DNA of 64,000 nucleotides, taken from the NCBI GenBank assembly GCA_051960855.1, contig JBQCDV010000038.1:37223-101222 (forward strand). Reading direction: 5' to 3'. Below the pieces are notes generated by a model that was given only the letters and a program-made list of their open reading frames with translations, had not been told where the DNA came from and made no database searches. The translations under genes and the position numbers were made by a program. Numbering within the stretch: the first letter of the stretch is position 1; each line of letters starts with the position of its first letter. This document shows, piece after piece, positions 24,889 through 34,922 of the stretch. Origin of the DNA: JBQCDV01 sp051960855 (GTDB lineage: Bacteria > Actinomycetota > Actinomycetes > JAJZTN01).

Positions 24889-26484
24889 GTGCCGAGCCGC
24901 TCTTTCGACCTGTCCGAGATCGCTAAGGCCTACGACATCCGGGGCGTGGTCCCCGATCAGCTCGACGAGGAGATCGCCGAGCGCGCGGGAGCGGCCTTCG
25001 TGCGGCTCACCGACGCCACCCACATCGTGACCGGCTACGACATGCGCCCGTCGTCGCCAGGCCTCGCGGCCGCCTTCGCACGGGGGGCGACCTCGCAGGG
25101 TGCAGACGTGACCGAGATCGGCCTGGCCTCCACCGACGAGCTCTACTTCGCCTCCGGCTCCCTCGATGTGCCCGGCGCGATGTTCACCGCCAGCCACAAC
25201 CCCGCCAAGTACAACGGCATCAAGATGTGCCGTGCCGGCGCTCGCCCGGTCGGTGCCGAGACCGGCCTCGCCGATGTGCGCCGGATGATCGAGCAGGGCG
25301 TCCCTGCCAGCGACAAGCCGGCCGGGACCGTGTCCTCGCAGGACCTCCTGCCCGCCTACGCCGAGCACTTGCGCAGCCTCGTCGGCCTCGAGGGCCTTCG
25401 GCCGCTGACCGTGGTGGTCGACGCTGGCAACGGGATGGCCGGTCACACCGTCCCCGCCGTCCTCGACCCGCTTCCGCTCACGGTGGTGCCGCTGTACTTC
25501 GAGCTCGACGGCACCTTCCCGCACCACGAGGCCAACCCGATCGACCCGGCCAACCTTGTCGACCTGCAGGCCAAGGTCCGCGAGGTCGGCGCTGACCTCG
25601 GCCTCGCTTTCGACGGGGACGCCGACAGGTGCTTCGTGGTGGACGAGCACGGCGCGGTGGTCTCCCCGTCTGCGCTGACCGCGCTCATCGCCACGCGGGA
25701 GCTGGCCAAGGAGCGGGCCGAGGGCCGTGAGGGCGTGGCCGTGATCCACAACCTCATCACCTCGCGCGCGGTCCCGGAGATCGTGGAGGCTGCCGGGGGC
25801 CGGGCCGTGCGCACCCGCGTGGGACACAGCTTCATCAAGGCGACGATGGCTGAGACGGGGGCTGTCTTCGGTGGCGAACACTCCGGTCACTTCTACTTCC
25901 GGGACTTCTGGCGCGCCGACTCCGGGATGCTCGCGGCGCTGCACGTCATCGCCGCGCTGGGCTCGACAGACAAGCCGTTGTCCGAACTGGTCGCGGAGTT
26001 CGCCCGCTACAGCCAGAGCGGTGAGATCAACAGCGAGGTCGCGGATGCGCAGGCCAGCATCGCGGCGGTCCGGGAGCACTACGCGGCCCAGCCCGGGCTG
26101 CAGCTCGACGAGCTCGACGGGCTGACGGTCAGCGGTGAGGGCTGGTGGTTCAACCTGCGACCGTCCAACACCGAGCCGCTGCTGCGCCTGAACGTCGAGG
26201 GCGACGACGAGGCGACGATGGTGCGGGTCCGCGACGAGGTCCTCGCCCGGATCCGCACTCCGGAGTCGTCCCCATCCACGGAAGGCAACCCCGAGCACTC
26301 CGCCGGCCTACCAGCTTGGGTGCTCGAGGTCGTCCGTTGCCCGGCCGACACCGGCGAGCTCGACGTCAGCGACACCGTCCTGACGTGCCGCTCGTGCGGC
26401 CGCCGCTACCCCGTGCGTGACGGCATCCCGGTGCTGCTGGTCGACGAGGCACTCCCGCCAGCGGGACAGGAGCGGGAGGCGTGA
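24889..26484 (+). CDS. manB: Phosphomannomutase/phosphoglucomutase fused to a Trm112-like domain
   Basis: 531 aa. The first 455 residues are an alpha-D-phosphohexomutase: AYDIRGVVPDQL, FTASHNPAKYNGIK with the phosphoserine, AFDGDADRCFVVDE binding Mg, GGEHSGHFYFRDFW for sugar recognition and RPSNTEPLLRLNVEG for phosphate. The known mycobacterial orthologue (Rv3257c) makes mannose-1-phosphate. Residues from about 470 (LEVVRCPADTGELDV, LTCRSCGRRYPVRDGIPVLL) form a Trm112-type zinc ribbon, a family usually encoded as a separate protein of about 60 aa that activates methyltransferases. No stop separates them, though an internal GTG at 26320 could also start the ribbon alone. The stop overlaps the SIS gene start (GTGA). 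Confidence 0.9.
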   Translation: MPSRSFDLSEIAKAYDIRGVVPDQLDEEIAERAGAAFVRLTDATHIVTGYDMRPSSPGLAAAFARGATSQGADVTEIGLASTDELYFASGSLDVPGAMFTASHNPAKYNGIKMCRAGARPVGAETGLADVRRMIEQGVPASDKPAGTVSSQDLLPAYAEHLRSLVGLEGLRPLTVVVDAGNGMAGHTVPAVLDPLPLTVVPLYFELDGTFPHHEANPIDPANLVDLQAKVREVGADLGLAFDGDADRCFVVDEHGAVVSPSALTALIATRELAKERAEGREGVAVIHNLITSRAVPEIVEAAGGRAVRTRVGHSFIKATMAETGAVFGGEHSGHFYFRDFWRADSGMLAALHVIAALGSTDKPLSELVAEFARYSQSGEINSEVADAQASIAAVREHYAAQPGLQLDELDGLTVSGEGWWFNLRPSNTEPLLRLNVEGDDEATMVRVRDEVLARIRTPESSPSTEGNPEHSAGLPAWVLEVVRCPADTGELDVSDTVLTCRSCGRRYPVRDGIPVLLVDEALPPAGQEREA

Positions 26485-27527
26485 CCGACTTCTTCGACGA
26501 CTCCCGACTCGACGACGCCGACGCCCTCGCCGAGGCCGACGAGGCGCTGCGGCATCTCGCGGAAGCTGGCGCCCGGGTGCGGCGCGAGCTGGTCCAAGCC
26601 GAGGAGGCGGTCCCGCAGCACGACGGCGACGACCGTCCCCGCGCCGTCGTCGTGGCCGGCAGCGACGCCCGTCTGCTGCGCGCGGTGCTGGAGCCGTGGT
26701 GCCCGGTCCCGTTCGTGGCGTGGCCGGCCCCGGGCCTGCCCGGCTGGGCCGGCCCGCTCGACCTCGTCGTGGTCCTGGCACCGCAGGGCGAGGACGAGGT
26801 CGCGACGGCCACGGCGGGGGAAGCCGCCCGTCGCGGCTGCCGTCTGGTCCTCTCCGTGCCGGAGGCCTCCCCGCTGGCCGACCTTGCCGGCGGCCGCCAC
26901 CACGTGCTGCTGCCGTCGGCGACTGGTGACGCCCTCGCCGCAGCGGTCGTCGCCCTGCGGACGCTGCACCGGCTCGGCCTCGGCCCCGACGTAGCCGCCG
27001 AGGACGTCGCGGCTGCCCTCGACGAGGTCGCGATCGCCTGCGCTCCCCAGCGCCCGCTCGGGGACAACCCGGCCAAGGACCTCGCTGTCGTGCTCGCCGA
27101 CAGCGTGCCGCTGGTCTGGGGCGGCACGGTCCTCGCGGCGAGGGCGGGCCGACGCGTCGTCGAGGCCGTGCGCCGCGCCAGCGGACGGGCGGCTCTAGCG
27201 GCGGACGCCCGGCATCTGCTGCCCGTGCTGGAGGGGGCGCCGCCGCGAGACCCGTTCGCGGACCCGTTCGCCGACGGTGACCCCGCGGCCCGGCCCGCCC
27301 TCGTCGTGCTGGATGACGGCAGCGACGAGGCGGTGGTGCGCGTGCAGCGCAGCCGGCTGCTGGCTGCGGCGGAGGCAAACGACGTGCGGTCCCAGACGCT
27401 GAGCCGGCACGACACCGCCCCGGTGGCCCGGTACGCCGCGCTGCTCGCCGAGGGGCTCTGGGCGGCGTCCTACCTCGGGCTCGGGCTGGGGCGTCCCGGC
27501 CGGGACCTCGTCGCGGTCGTGGCATGA
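26481..27527 (+). CDS. SIS-domain protein, phosphosugar isomerase-like (Rv3256c family)
   Basis: 348 aa. The fold resembles bifunctional phosphoglucose/phosphomannose isomerases: AVVVAGSDARLLRAVLEPWC, LDLVVVLAPQGEDEVATATAGEA (normally the S-x-S-G sugar-phosphate loop; here it reads APQGE) and NPAKDLAVVLADSVPLVWGG. The loop Ser/Thr residues are poorly kept, so isomerase activity is doubtful. It sits between phosphomannomutase and manA with 4-base overlaps on both sides, so it may sense or channel a hexose phosphate in GDP-mannose synthesis. Confidence 0.78.
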   Translation: MTDFFDDSRLDDADALAEADEALRHLAEAGARVRRELVQAEEAVPQHDGDDRPRAVVVAGSDARLLRAVLEPWCPVPFVAWPAPGLPGWAGPLDLVVVLAPQGEDEVATATAGEAARRGCRLVLSVPEASPLADLAGGRHHVLLPSATGDALAAAVVALRTLHRLGLGPDVAAEDVAAALDEVAIACAPQRPLGDNPAKDLAVVLADSVPLVWGGTVLAARAGRRVVEAVRRASGRAALAADARHLLPVLEGAPPRDPFADPFADGDPAARPALVVLDDGSDEAVVRVQRSRLLAAAEANDVRSQTLSRHDTAPVARYAALLAEGLWAASYLGLGLGRPGRDLVAVVA

Positions 27528-28849
27528 GCTCCCTCGCCAGTCGCCTTCCGACCGAAGCCCGAGCTCGTCTGCTGCCGCTGCGTCCAGCGGTGCAGCACTA
27601 CGCGTGGGGGTCACGCGAGGCTCTCCCCGAGTTGCTGGGGGAGCCGCCGGACGGGCGGCCCTGGGCAGAGGCGTGGTTCGGGGCGCATCCGGCTGCCCCC
27701 TCCACGCTGTCCGACGGGACGCCGCTCGACGCCGTGCTCGAGCGCGAGCCCTCGCTCCTCGGGCCGGAGGGTCAGCACACCCATCTGCCCTTCCTCGTCA
27801 AGCTGCTCGCTGCCGCGGAGCCGCTGTCGTTGCAGTCGCATCCCAGCGAGGAGCAGGCACGGCTGGGCTGGCAGCGCGAGGAGGCCGCGGGCGTGGCCCT
27901 CGATGCCCCTCACCGCAGCTACCGCGACCCGCATCCCAAGCCCGAAGCTGTCCTGGCACTCACCGAGTTCCTCGCCCTCTGCGGGTGGCGCGAGGTCACC
28001 GACCTCGCTGACTGGCTGGGCTGCCTCGGAGTGGCCGAGCTGCAGGACCTGCTCCGGCCGCTGCTGACCGCCGACGACGACGGCGAGCGCCGTTGCGACG
28101 CCGTTCGGGAGCTGCTCTCGCTTCCAGCTGAGCAGCGGGAGCGGCTCACGGCGGCCGTCGCCGAGGCACTGCCCACCGTCCAGGACCCGCGTCGGGCTCT
28201 CGACGTCGAGGTCCTTGGCGCCATCGTCGCGCGCTACCCCGGGGACGCGGGCGTGCTCGTCGCCCAGCTGCTCGCGCCGCACCGGCTGCAGCCGCTGCAG
28301 AGCCTCTTCGTGCCGCCGGGCTGCCCTCACAGCTACGTCTCGGGTGTGGCCGCCGAGGTGATGACGAGCTCGGACAACGTCCTGCGCGGCGGACTCACAC
28401 CCAAGCACGTGGACGTGCCCGAGCTGGTGCGCACGCTCGACGGCCGCGCGACTGTGGTGCCGACGGCCGGCTTCGCCGTGCCCGCGGCAGTCGGTTTTGC
28501 GCCCAGCCTGCTGGAGCTGGATGCCGACCTCCATCCCGACGCGGTCCTGCCCGCCGCCGTGGGGGCTTCGCTGCTGCTCGTGCTCGACGGGGAGCTCACA
28601 GTCGAGACGGGGAACGTCTCGAGTCCCGGAACCGGCGAGAGCGGCGACCACGGGGACGGTGAGCGCCACACGCTCCGCCGCGGCCAGGCCGTCCTCGTGC
28701 CCCACGCCGTCGGACCGGTGACGGTCCGGGGCGGCGGCTCGCTGCTGCGCGTCATCACCACCGCGCCGACCGGGCAAGCAGCGGACCCAGCAGCGGACCC
28801 AGCAGCGAGCCCAGCCGTCGACGGGGCCGGCAGGGGAGACGGCGCGTGA
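27524..28849 (+). CDS. manA: Mannose-6-phosphate isomerase, class I
   Basis: 441 aa cupin enzyme interconverting fructose-6-phosphate and mannose-6-phosphate. Metal and active-site regions are visible: QHYAWGSREALPELLG, WFGAHPAAPSTL, PLSLQSHPSEEQA, DPHPKPEAVLALTEF and VMTSSDNVLRGGLTPKHVD. Its ATG at 27524 overlaps the SIS gene stop. The C-terminal 20 residues (PAADPAASPA type) come from a 12-bp DNA repeat and are probably unstructured. It ends in a GTGA overlap with the CDF transporter. Confidence 0.94.
   Translation: MSSLASRLPTEARARLLPLRPAVQHYAWGSREALPELLGEPPDGRPWAEAWFGAHPAAPSTLSDGTPLDAVLEREPSLLGPEGQHTHLPFLVKLLAAAEPLSLQSHPSEEQARLGWQREEAAGVALDAPHRSYRDPHPKPEAVLALTEFLALCGWREVTDLADWLGCLGVAELQDLLRPLLTADDDGERRCDAVRELLSLPAEQRERLTAAVAEALPTVQDPRRALDVEVLGAIVARYPGDAGVLVAQLLAPHRLQPLQSLFVPPGCPHSYVSGVAAEVMTSSDNVLRGGLTPKHVDVPELVRTLDGRATVVPTAGFAVPAAVGFAPSLLELDADLHPDAVLPAAVGASLLLVLDGELTVETGNVSSPGTGESGDHGDGERHTLRRGQAVLVPHAVGPVTVRGGGSLLRVITTAPTGQAADPAADPAASPAVDGAGRGDGA
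28777..28812. repeat. 12-bp tandem repeat near manA 3' end
   Basis: Two perfect copies of gcagcggaccca and a third with one mismatch, encoding AADP-type residues in the tail of ManA. Confidence 0.88.
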
Positions 28850-29769
28850 GCGCGGAGGGCGGCACCCGCGCGATCGTCGCGGCGCTCAGTGCGAACCTCG
28901 GCATCGCGGTCGCGAAGTTCGTGGCGTTCCTGTTCACTCGCTCGTCGTCGATGCTGGCGGAGTCCATCCACTCGGTCGCCGACTCCGGCAACCAGGTGCT
29001 GCTGCTCGTCGGCAGCCGGCGGGCGCGCCGGGCGGCCACTGCGGCGCACCCCTTTGGCTACGGCCGGGAGCGCTACGTCTACGCCTTCCTCGTAGCCCTG
29101 GTCCTGTTTCTGCTCGGCGGTGTCTTCGCTATCTACGAGGGCTGGCACAAGATCTCGGAGGCGCTGGCCGGGCACGGCGAGGTGGAGTCACCGGTCTGGG
29201 CCTTCGCCGTGCTGATCATCTCGATCGGTCTGGAGGGCTTCTCCTTCCGCACGGCGATGCGCGAGGCCAACGTCACCCGGGGCACGGTCTCCTGGGTGGA
29301 CTACATCCGGCGTGCGAAGGCGCCGGAGCTGCCCGTGGTCCTGCTCGAGGACACGGGCGCCCTCATCGGCCTGGTGCTGGCACTGGTGGGTGTCACCCTC
29401 GCCGTCGTGACGGGCAACGCGGTCTGGGATGGTGCCGGGACCCTCGCGATCGGTCTGCTCCTGCTGGCCATCGCGCTGGTCCTCGCCATCGAGATGAAGA
29501 GCCTCCTGGTCGGCGAGGGGGCGTCACCGGCAGCGGTCGCCCGTATCGAGGCGGCGCTGCTCGCCGACCCTACGGTCGGCCGGGTCATCCACATGCGCAC
29601 GCTGCACCTCGGGCCGGAGGAGCTGCTGGTGGCCGCGAAGATCGCGGTGGGCCACGACGAGACGGCCGCGGCCGTCGCCGCCACGATCGACGCCGCCGAA
29701 CGGCGGGTGCGAGAGGTCGAGCCCATCGCTCGCGTGATCTACCTCGAGCCGGACATCGACCGCGGCTGA
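28846..29769 (+). CDS. Cation diffusion facilitator (CDF) family metal transporter
   Basis: 307 aa inner-membrane protein with about five or six hydrophobic segments. The transmembrane metal site region is SSSMLAESIHSVADSGNQ (S-x3-D-type), followed by AAHPFGYGRERYVYAFLVA, the usual CDF signature. A C-terminal cytoplasmic ferredoxin-like domain (VAAKIAVGHDETAAAVAATI) ends the protein. CDF proteins export Zn, Mn or Fe in exchange for protons; the metal cannot be assigned. It is coupled to manA by GTGA, a common actinobacterial neighbourhood. Confidence 0.92.
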   Translation: MSAEGGTRAIVAALSANLGIAVAKFVAFLFTRSSSMLAESIHSVADSGNQVLLLVGSRRARRAATAAHPFGYGRERYVYAFLVALVLFLLGGVFAIYEGWHKISEALAGHGEVESPVWAFAVLIISIGLEGFSFRTAMREANVTRGTVSWVDYIRRAKAPELPVVLLEDTGALIGLVLALVGVTLAVVTGNAVWDGAGTLAIGLLLLAIALVLAIEMKSLLVGEGASPAAVARIEAALLADPTVGRVIHMRTLHLGPEELLVAAKIAVGHDETAAAVAATIDAAERRVREVEPIARVIYLEPDIDRG

Positions 29770-30023
29770 CCCGCCGGATGCACCCCGGAGCGGGGGAAGA
29801 ATTCGGGGCGGCAGATCGCTACCCTGGAGGACGCCGGCGGCGCGAAGCGCACGCCGTCTGGGACCCCACGAGCCAGCTCGCCGAGCTCTCCGAGTTCTCC
29901 GGGGCCCTGGACGAGACGGGCCATGAGGGGCCACGCCGGGAGCAGATGGGCGCGGGAGCAGACGATGCTGCCCGCCGCTCGTGCTGCTCGCGCACCCATC
30001 CGCCAGCCCCCTCGAGGAGACGC

Positions 30024-31511
<1,488 letters not shown>

Positions 31512-31557
31512 CGGCGGGCGGGGCACCCCCCGCTGCCGCCCTCGTCGGGGAGCATTT

Positions 31558-31591
31558 CCGAACGGCGTCCGCCACGGCGGGCGCCGTTCGG
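31558..31591. terminator. Bidirectional terminator hairpin between ahcY and convergent gene
   Basis: The arms ccgaacggcgtccgcc (31558-31573) and ggcgggcgccgttcgg (31576-31591) are inverted with one G-U wobble, giving a stem of about 14 pairs. It begins 46 bp after the ahcY stop and ends immediately at the stop codon of the minus-strand gene. No T-tract follows, as is usual in GC-rich actinomycetes. Both arms contain the recurrent 9-mer CGAACGGCG. Confidence 0.8.
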
Positions 31592-32572
31592 CTATCGGGG
31601 GTCGGCTGGTGGCGCGTCGGCACCTGCCGCTGGTGGCTCGCGCAGCGCCTGCTGGAGCTGGGTGGCGAGTCCCTCGCGTCGCATGCGACGGTCCAGGTAG
31701 AGCAGCACGACGAACGCCGCGACGAACGGGCCCGTGACAGTGTCGGCGAGGACCTGCCCGAGCGCAGGGGCGAACAGCGACCGGCCCGCCTCGCGCGCCG
31801 CCGCGACCGTCCCGAACGGCGCCGCGACAAGGCTCGCGACCAGCCCGGCGAGGAAGGCGGCCAGCAGGACGGCGCCGAAGGTGCGCCACCAGGCCCCCCG
31901 GACCAGCCGCACCGAGCGGCGCAGCGAGGCCACCGGCCCGAATCCCTCCAACACCGCCACCACCGAGGTGAAGACGGCAGCCACGGAGAACCACATCAGC
32001 GCCGGCAGCAGCACGAGGAAGAGCACCGCAGCCGAGGGCGGTGCGCTCAGCAGGATGACGCCGGCCGCGACCAGCGCTGCCGCTGCGATCAGCGCCACGA
32101 GCAGGGCGGACAGCAGCAGGCGTCCGAGCGCCGGGCGCAGGGCCTCCCAACTCTGCGAGAGCGACACGCGGGTGCCGAGCACGGCACGGCTCACCGCGAC
32201 CGTGACGAGTCCGGCCAGCAGCACCGCCGCCAGCGTCGTGAGCAGCGAGGTCACGAGGATCGACAGCCCCGCACGACCGACCGCCTCGCGCAGCTGCTCG
32301 TCGGTGGGGTTGGAGCCCAGCGTGAGGTCCGTGGGTCCCAGCGCGACGCCCACCAGCAGGTTGATGACCGCGGCCAGGACCCCGACGAGGAACGCCGGCA
32401 GCAGTGTGGCGCCGGGGTTGAAGCGGATCGCCCGCACCGCTCCCGACAGCTGCTCACCCAGCGTCAGCGGACGCAGCGGAACGATGCCCCCGGCCGCCGG
32501 ACCGCCGCCGGGCTCCTGGGGGGACATCGGCGACGGAGGGGGCGGGGGAGGCGGGGGCGGAGACGACGGCAT
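31592..32572 (-). CDS. Multi-pass membrane protein (glycerophosphodiesterase membrane-domain-like)
   Basis: 326 aa. After a cytoplasmic Pro-rich start (nine consecutive Pro) and the conserved-looking PLRPLTLGEQLSGAVRAIRFNP, about six hydrophobic helices follow (LLPAFLVGVLAAVINLLVGV, LTTLAAVLLAGLVTVAVSRA, LLSALLVALIAAAALVAAG). No catalytic residues are seen; the pattern is that of integral membrane domains found alone or attached to glycerophosphodiester phosphodiesterases. It is divergent from mtrA across 46 bp, so the promoters overlap and MtrA could act on both. Exact role unknown. Confidence 0.78.
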   Translation of the reverse strand: MPSSPPPPPPPPPSPMSPQEPGGGPAAGGIVPLRPLTLGEQLSGAVRAIRFNPGATLLPAFLVGVLAAVINLLVGVALGPTDLTLGSNPTDEQLREAVGRAGLSILVTSLLTTLAAVLLAGLVTVAVSRAVLGTRVSLSQSWEALRPALGRLLLSALLVALIAAAALVAAGVILLSAPPSAAVLFLVLLPALMWFSVAAVFTSVVAVLEGFGPVASLRRSVRLVRGAWWRTFGAVLLAAFLAGLVASLVAAPFGTVAAAREAGRSLFAPALGQVLADTVTGPFVAAFVVLLYLDRRMRREGLATQLQQALREPPAAGADAPPADPR

Positions 32573-32618
32573 CGGCGGGGAGACCTCGCAAAGTTCAGCG
32601 TGATGTCACGATGGAGCC

Positions 32619-33296
32619 ATGAAGGGACGCGTCCTCATTGTGGACGACGACACGGCACTGGCCGAGATGCTCGGCATCGTGCTGAAGGGGGAGGGTCTCG
32701 AGCCCTCCCTCGTCGCCGACGGCGACGCCGCGCTCGCGGCGTTCCGCGAGGTGCGCCCCGACCTGGTGCTGCTCGACGTGATGCTTCCTGGCAAGGACGG
32801 CATCGAGGTGTGCCGGCAGATCCGCGCCGAGAGCGGCGTGCCGATCGTCATGCTCACCGCGCGCACCGACACCGTCGATGTCGTCGTAGGTCTCGAGTCA
32901 GGCGCCGACGACTACGTCGTGAAGCCGTTCAAGCCCAAGGAGCTCGTCGCGCGGCTGCGGGCCCGGCTGCGCCGGGTGGAGGAGCCGGCGCCCGAGACCC
33001 TGCACATCGGCGACCTGACCATCGACGTGATGGGCCACGCCGTGCGCCGCGGTGACGAGCTCATCGCGCTGACCCCGCTGGAGTTCGACCTGCTGGTCGC
33101 ACTGGCCCGCAAGCCGTGGCAGGTGTTCACGCGCGAGATCCTGCTCGAGCAGGTCTGGGGCTATCGGCACGCGGCGGACACCCGGCTCGTCAATGTCCAC
33201 GTGCAGCGCCTGCGATCGAAGATCGAGAAGGACCCGGAGCGGCCCGAGATCGTCCTCACCGTCCGCGGCGTCGGCTACAAGGCGGGGCCGGCGTAG
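32619..33296 (+). CDS. mtrA: MtrA response regulator
   Basis: 225 aa OmpR/PhoB-type regulator. The receiver has the acidic pocket VDDD (9-11), phosphoacceptor Asp53 (VLLDVMLPGKDG), Thr in MLTART and Lys in VVKPFKP. The winged-helix DNA-binding domain (LTPLEFDLLVALARKP, YRHAADTRLVNVHVQRLRSK) is nearly that of known MtrA. Known role: coordinates replication, septation and cell-wall hydrolase genes in actinomycetes. Three bases separate it from mtrB. It is first gene of mtrA-mtrB-lpqB. Confidence 0.97.
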   Translation: MKGRVLIVDDDTALAEMLGIVLKGEGLEPSLVADGDAALAAFREVRPDLVLLDVMLPGKDGIEVCRQIRAESGVPIVMLTARTDTVDVVVGLESGADDYVVKPFKPKELVARLRARLRRVEEPAPETLHIGDLTIDVMGHAVRRGDELIALTPLEFDLLVALARKPWQVFTREILLEQVWGYRHAADTRLVNVHVQRLRSKIEKDPERPEIVLTVRGVGYKAGPA

Positions 33297-33299
33297 CCG

Positions 33300-34922
33300 A
33301 TGTCGCTTGTGTCCGTGCTGCGGCCGCTGCGGTGGTGGCGGCACTCGCTGGCGCTGCGGGTCGTCACCACGACCGTCACGCTGTCGCTGGTCGTGGTCGC
33401 CCTGCTCGGCAACGCCCTGCTCGATGCCATCGCCCAGGGCCTGCTCTCGAGCCGTACCGAGGCAGCTCTGGCGCAGGCGGGCGCCGGCACCGTCGAGGCG
33501 CAGCGCAGCTTCGACGCCGCCGACCGGGACGACGCGGCGACACTCACCCAGCTCGTCGACGACCTCGTCAGCAAGCTCGCCAGAGGGGAGGGGACCTCGG
33601 CGGGCACCGAGATCGTGCTGCTGCACGTGCCCACCTCGGGCAGCGACGTGGCGACGTTCAACCTCGACGTGGCCAGCAACGACGTCGACGAGAGCAGCAT
33701 CCCCGGCGACCTGCGCCTGAAGGTGCGTCAGGAGCAGAGCCAGCAGTGGCGCTACGTCACCATGCGCTACCGCAATGGCTCACACGTCCCGGGCCTTGCC
33801 GTCGGTTCCAAGGTGACGATCCAGACCGCCGGCCCCTACGAGCTGTACTACCTGTTCCCGCTGACGCAGGAGCAGCAGATCCTCAACCTGGTGCGTCGCA
33901 CGCTCACCTTCGCTGCGATCGCGCTGCTGCTGCTCGTCGGCGCGATCGCCTGGATCGTGACCCGGCAGGTGGTGCGGCCGGTCCGCAGTGCGGCCCGGGT
34001 CGCTGAGCGGCTCGCGGCCGGGCGGCTCGAGGAGCGGATGCGGGTGCGAGGTGAGGACGACCTCGCCCTGCTGGCCGCGACCTTCAACGCGATGGCCGCC
34101 AGCCTGCAGCGCCAGATCCGGCAGCTCGAGGACCTGTCCCGGGTGCAGCGCCGCTTCGTCTCCGACGTCTCCCACGAGCTGCGGACGCCGCTGACGACGG
34201 TGCGCATGGCCGCCGACGTCATCCACGAGGCCCGCCACGACTTCGACCCGGTCGTGCGGCGCAGTGCCGAGCTCCTGCAGGCGCAGCTCGATCGCTTCGA
34301 GGCGCTGCTCGCCGAGCTGCTCGAGATCAGCCGGTTCGACGCGGGGGCGGCCGTGCTGGAGACCGAGCGGGCCGACCTGCGGCTGGTCGCCCGCCGCGTG
34401 CTGGATGCCGCGGAGCCGCTTGCGGACAGCGCCGGTTCGGTGCTGGTGCTCGACGAGCCGGACGTGCCCTGCGAGGCCGACGTCGACCCGCGCCGCATCG
34501 AGCGGATCCTGCGCAACCTGGTCGTCAACGCCTTGGAGCACGGTGAGGGACGTCCCGTCACCGTCACGGTCGCGTCCGGCTCGACCGCGGTGGCCGTGGG
34601 CGTGCGGGACCACGGCGTCGGGCTGCGGGCAGGGGAGGCGTCCCGGGTCTTCGACCGGTTCTGGCGCGCGGACCCGGCGCGTGCCCGCCGCACCGGCGGG
34701 ACCGGACTCGGCCTGTCCATCTCCTTGGAGGACGCCCACCTCCATGGCGGCTCCCTGCAGGCGTGGGGCCTGCCCGGCCAGGGATCTCACTTCGTCCTGA
34801 CCCTGCCGCGCGAGGTCGGGTCCGACCTCGTGGAGTTCCCGCTGCCGCTGGTCCCCGCCGACATCTCCGCCCTCCCCGTCGCCGCCGGCTCCCCCTACCT
34901 GCGCACCGGTCGGGAGCACTGA
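33300..34922 (+). CDS. mtrB: MtrB sensor histidine kinase
   Basis: 540 aa. Two membrane helices (about 20-45 and 202-222) flank an extracellular sensor domain of about 155 residues. HAMP (RQVVRPVRSAARVAERLAAG) follows, then the DHp helix with phosphoacceptor His292 (FVSDVSHELRTPLTTVRM). The ATPase has N box NLVVNALEHG, G1 VRDHGVGL, F box VFDRFWRAD and G2 GTGLGLSI. It phosphorylates MtrA. The stop TGA shares its last base with the lpqB ATG (TGATG). Confidence 0.96.
   Translation: MSLVSVLRPLRWWRHSLALRVVTTTVTLSLVVVALLGNALLDAIAQGLLSSRTEAALAQAGAGTVEAQRSFDAADRDDAATLTQLVDDLVSKLARGEGTSAGTEIVLLHVPTSGSDVATFNLDVASNDVDESSIPGDLRLKVRQEQSQQWRYVTMRYRNGSHVPGLAVGSKVTIQTAGPYELYYLFPLTQEQQILNLVRRTLTFAAIALLLLVGAIAWIVTRQVVRPVRSAARVAERLAAGRLEERMRVRGEDDLALLAATFNAMAASLQRQIRQLEDLSRVQRRFVSDVSHELRTPLTTVRMAADVIHEARHDFDPVVRRSAELLQAQLDRFEALLAELLEISRFDAGAAVLETERADLRLVARRVLDAAEPLADSAGSVLVLDEPDVPCEADVDPRRIERILRNLVVNALEHGEGRPVTVTVASGSTAVAVGVRDHGVGLRAGEASRVFDRFWRADPARARRTGGTGLGLSISLEDAHLHGGSLQAWGLPGQGSHFVLTLPREVGSDLVEFPLPLVPADISALPVAAGSPYLRTGREH

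Noticed and set aside
29770..30023. SAH or SAM riboswitch upstream of ahcY, and an N-terminal extension of AhcY into this region
   Set aside because: No known riboswitch consensus was recognised, and the in-frame upstream codons have no similarity to AhcY while GAGGAGA precedes ATG 30024.
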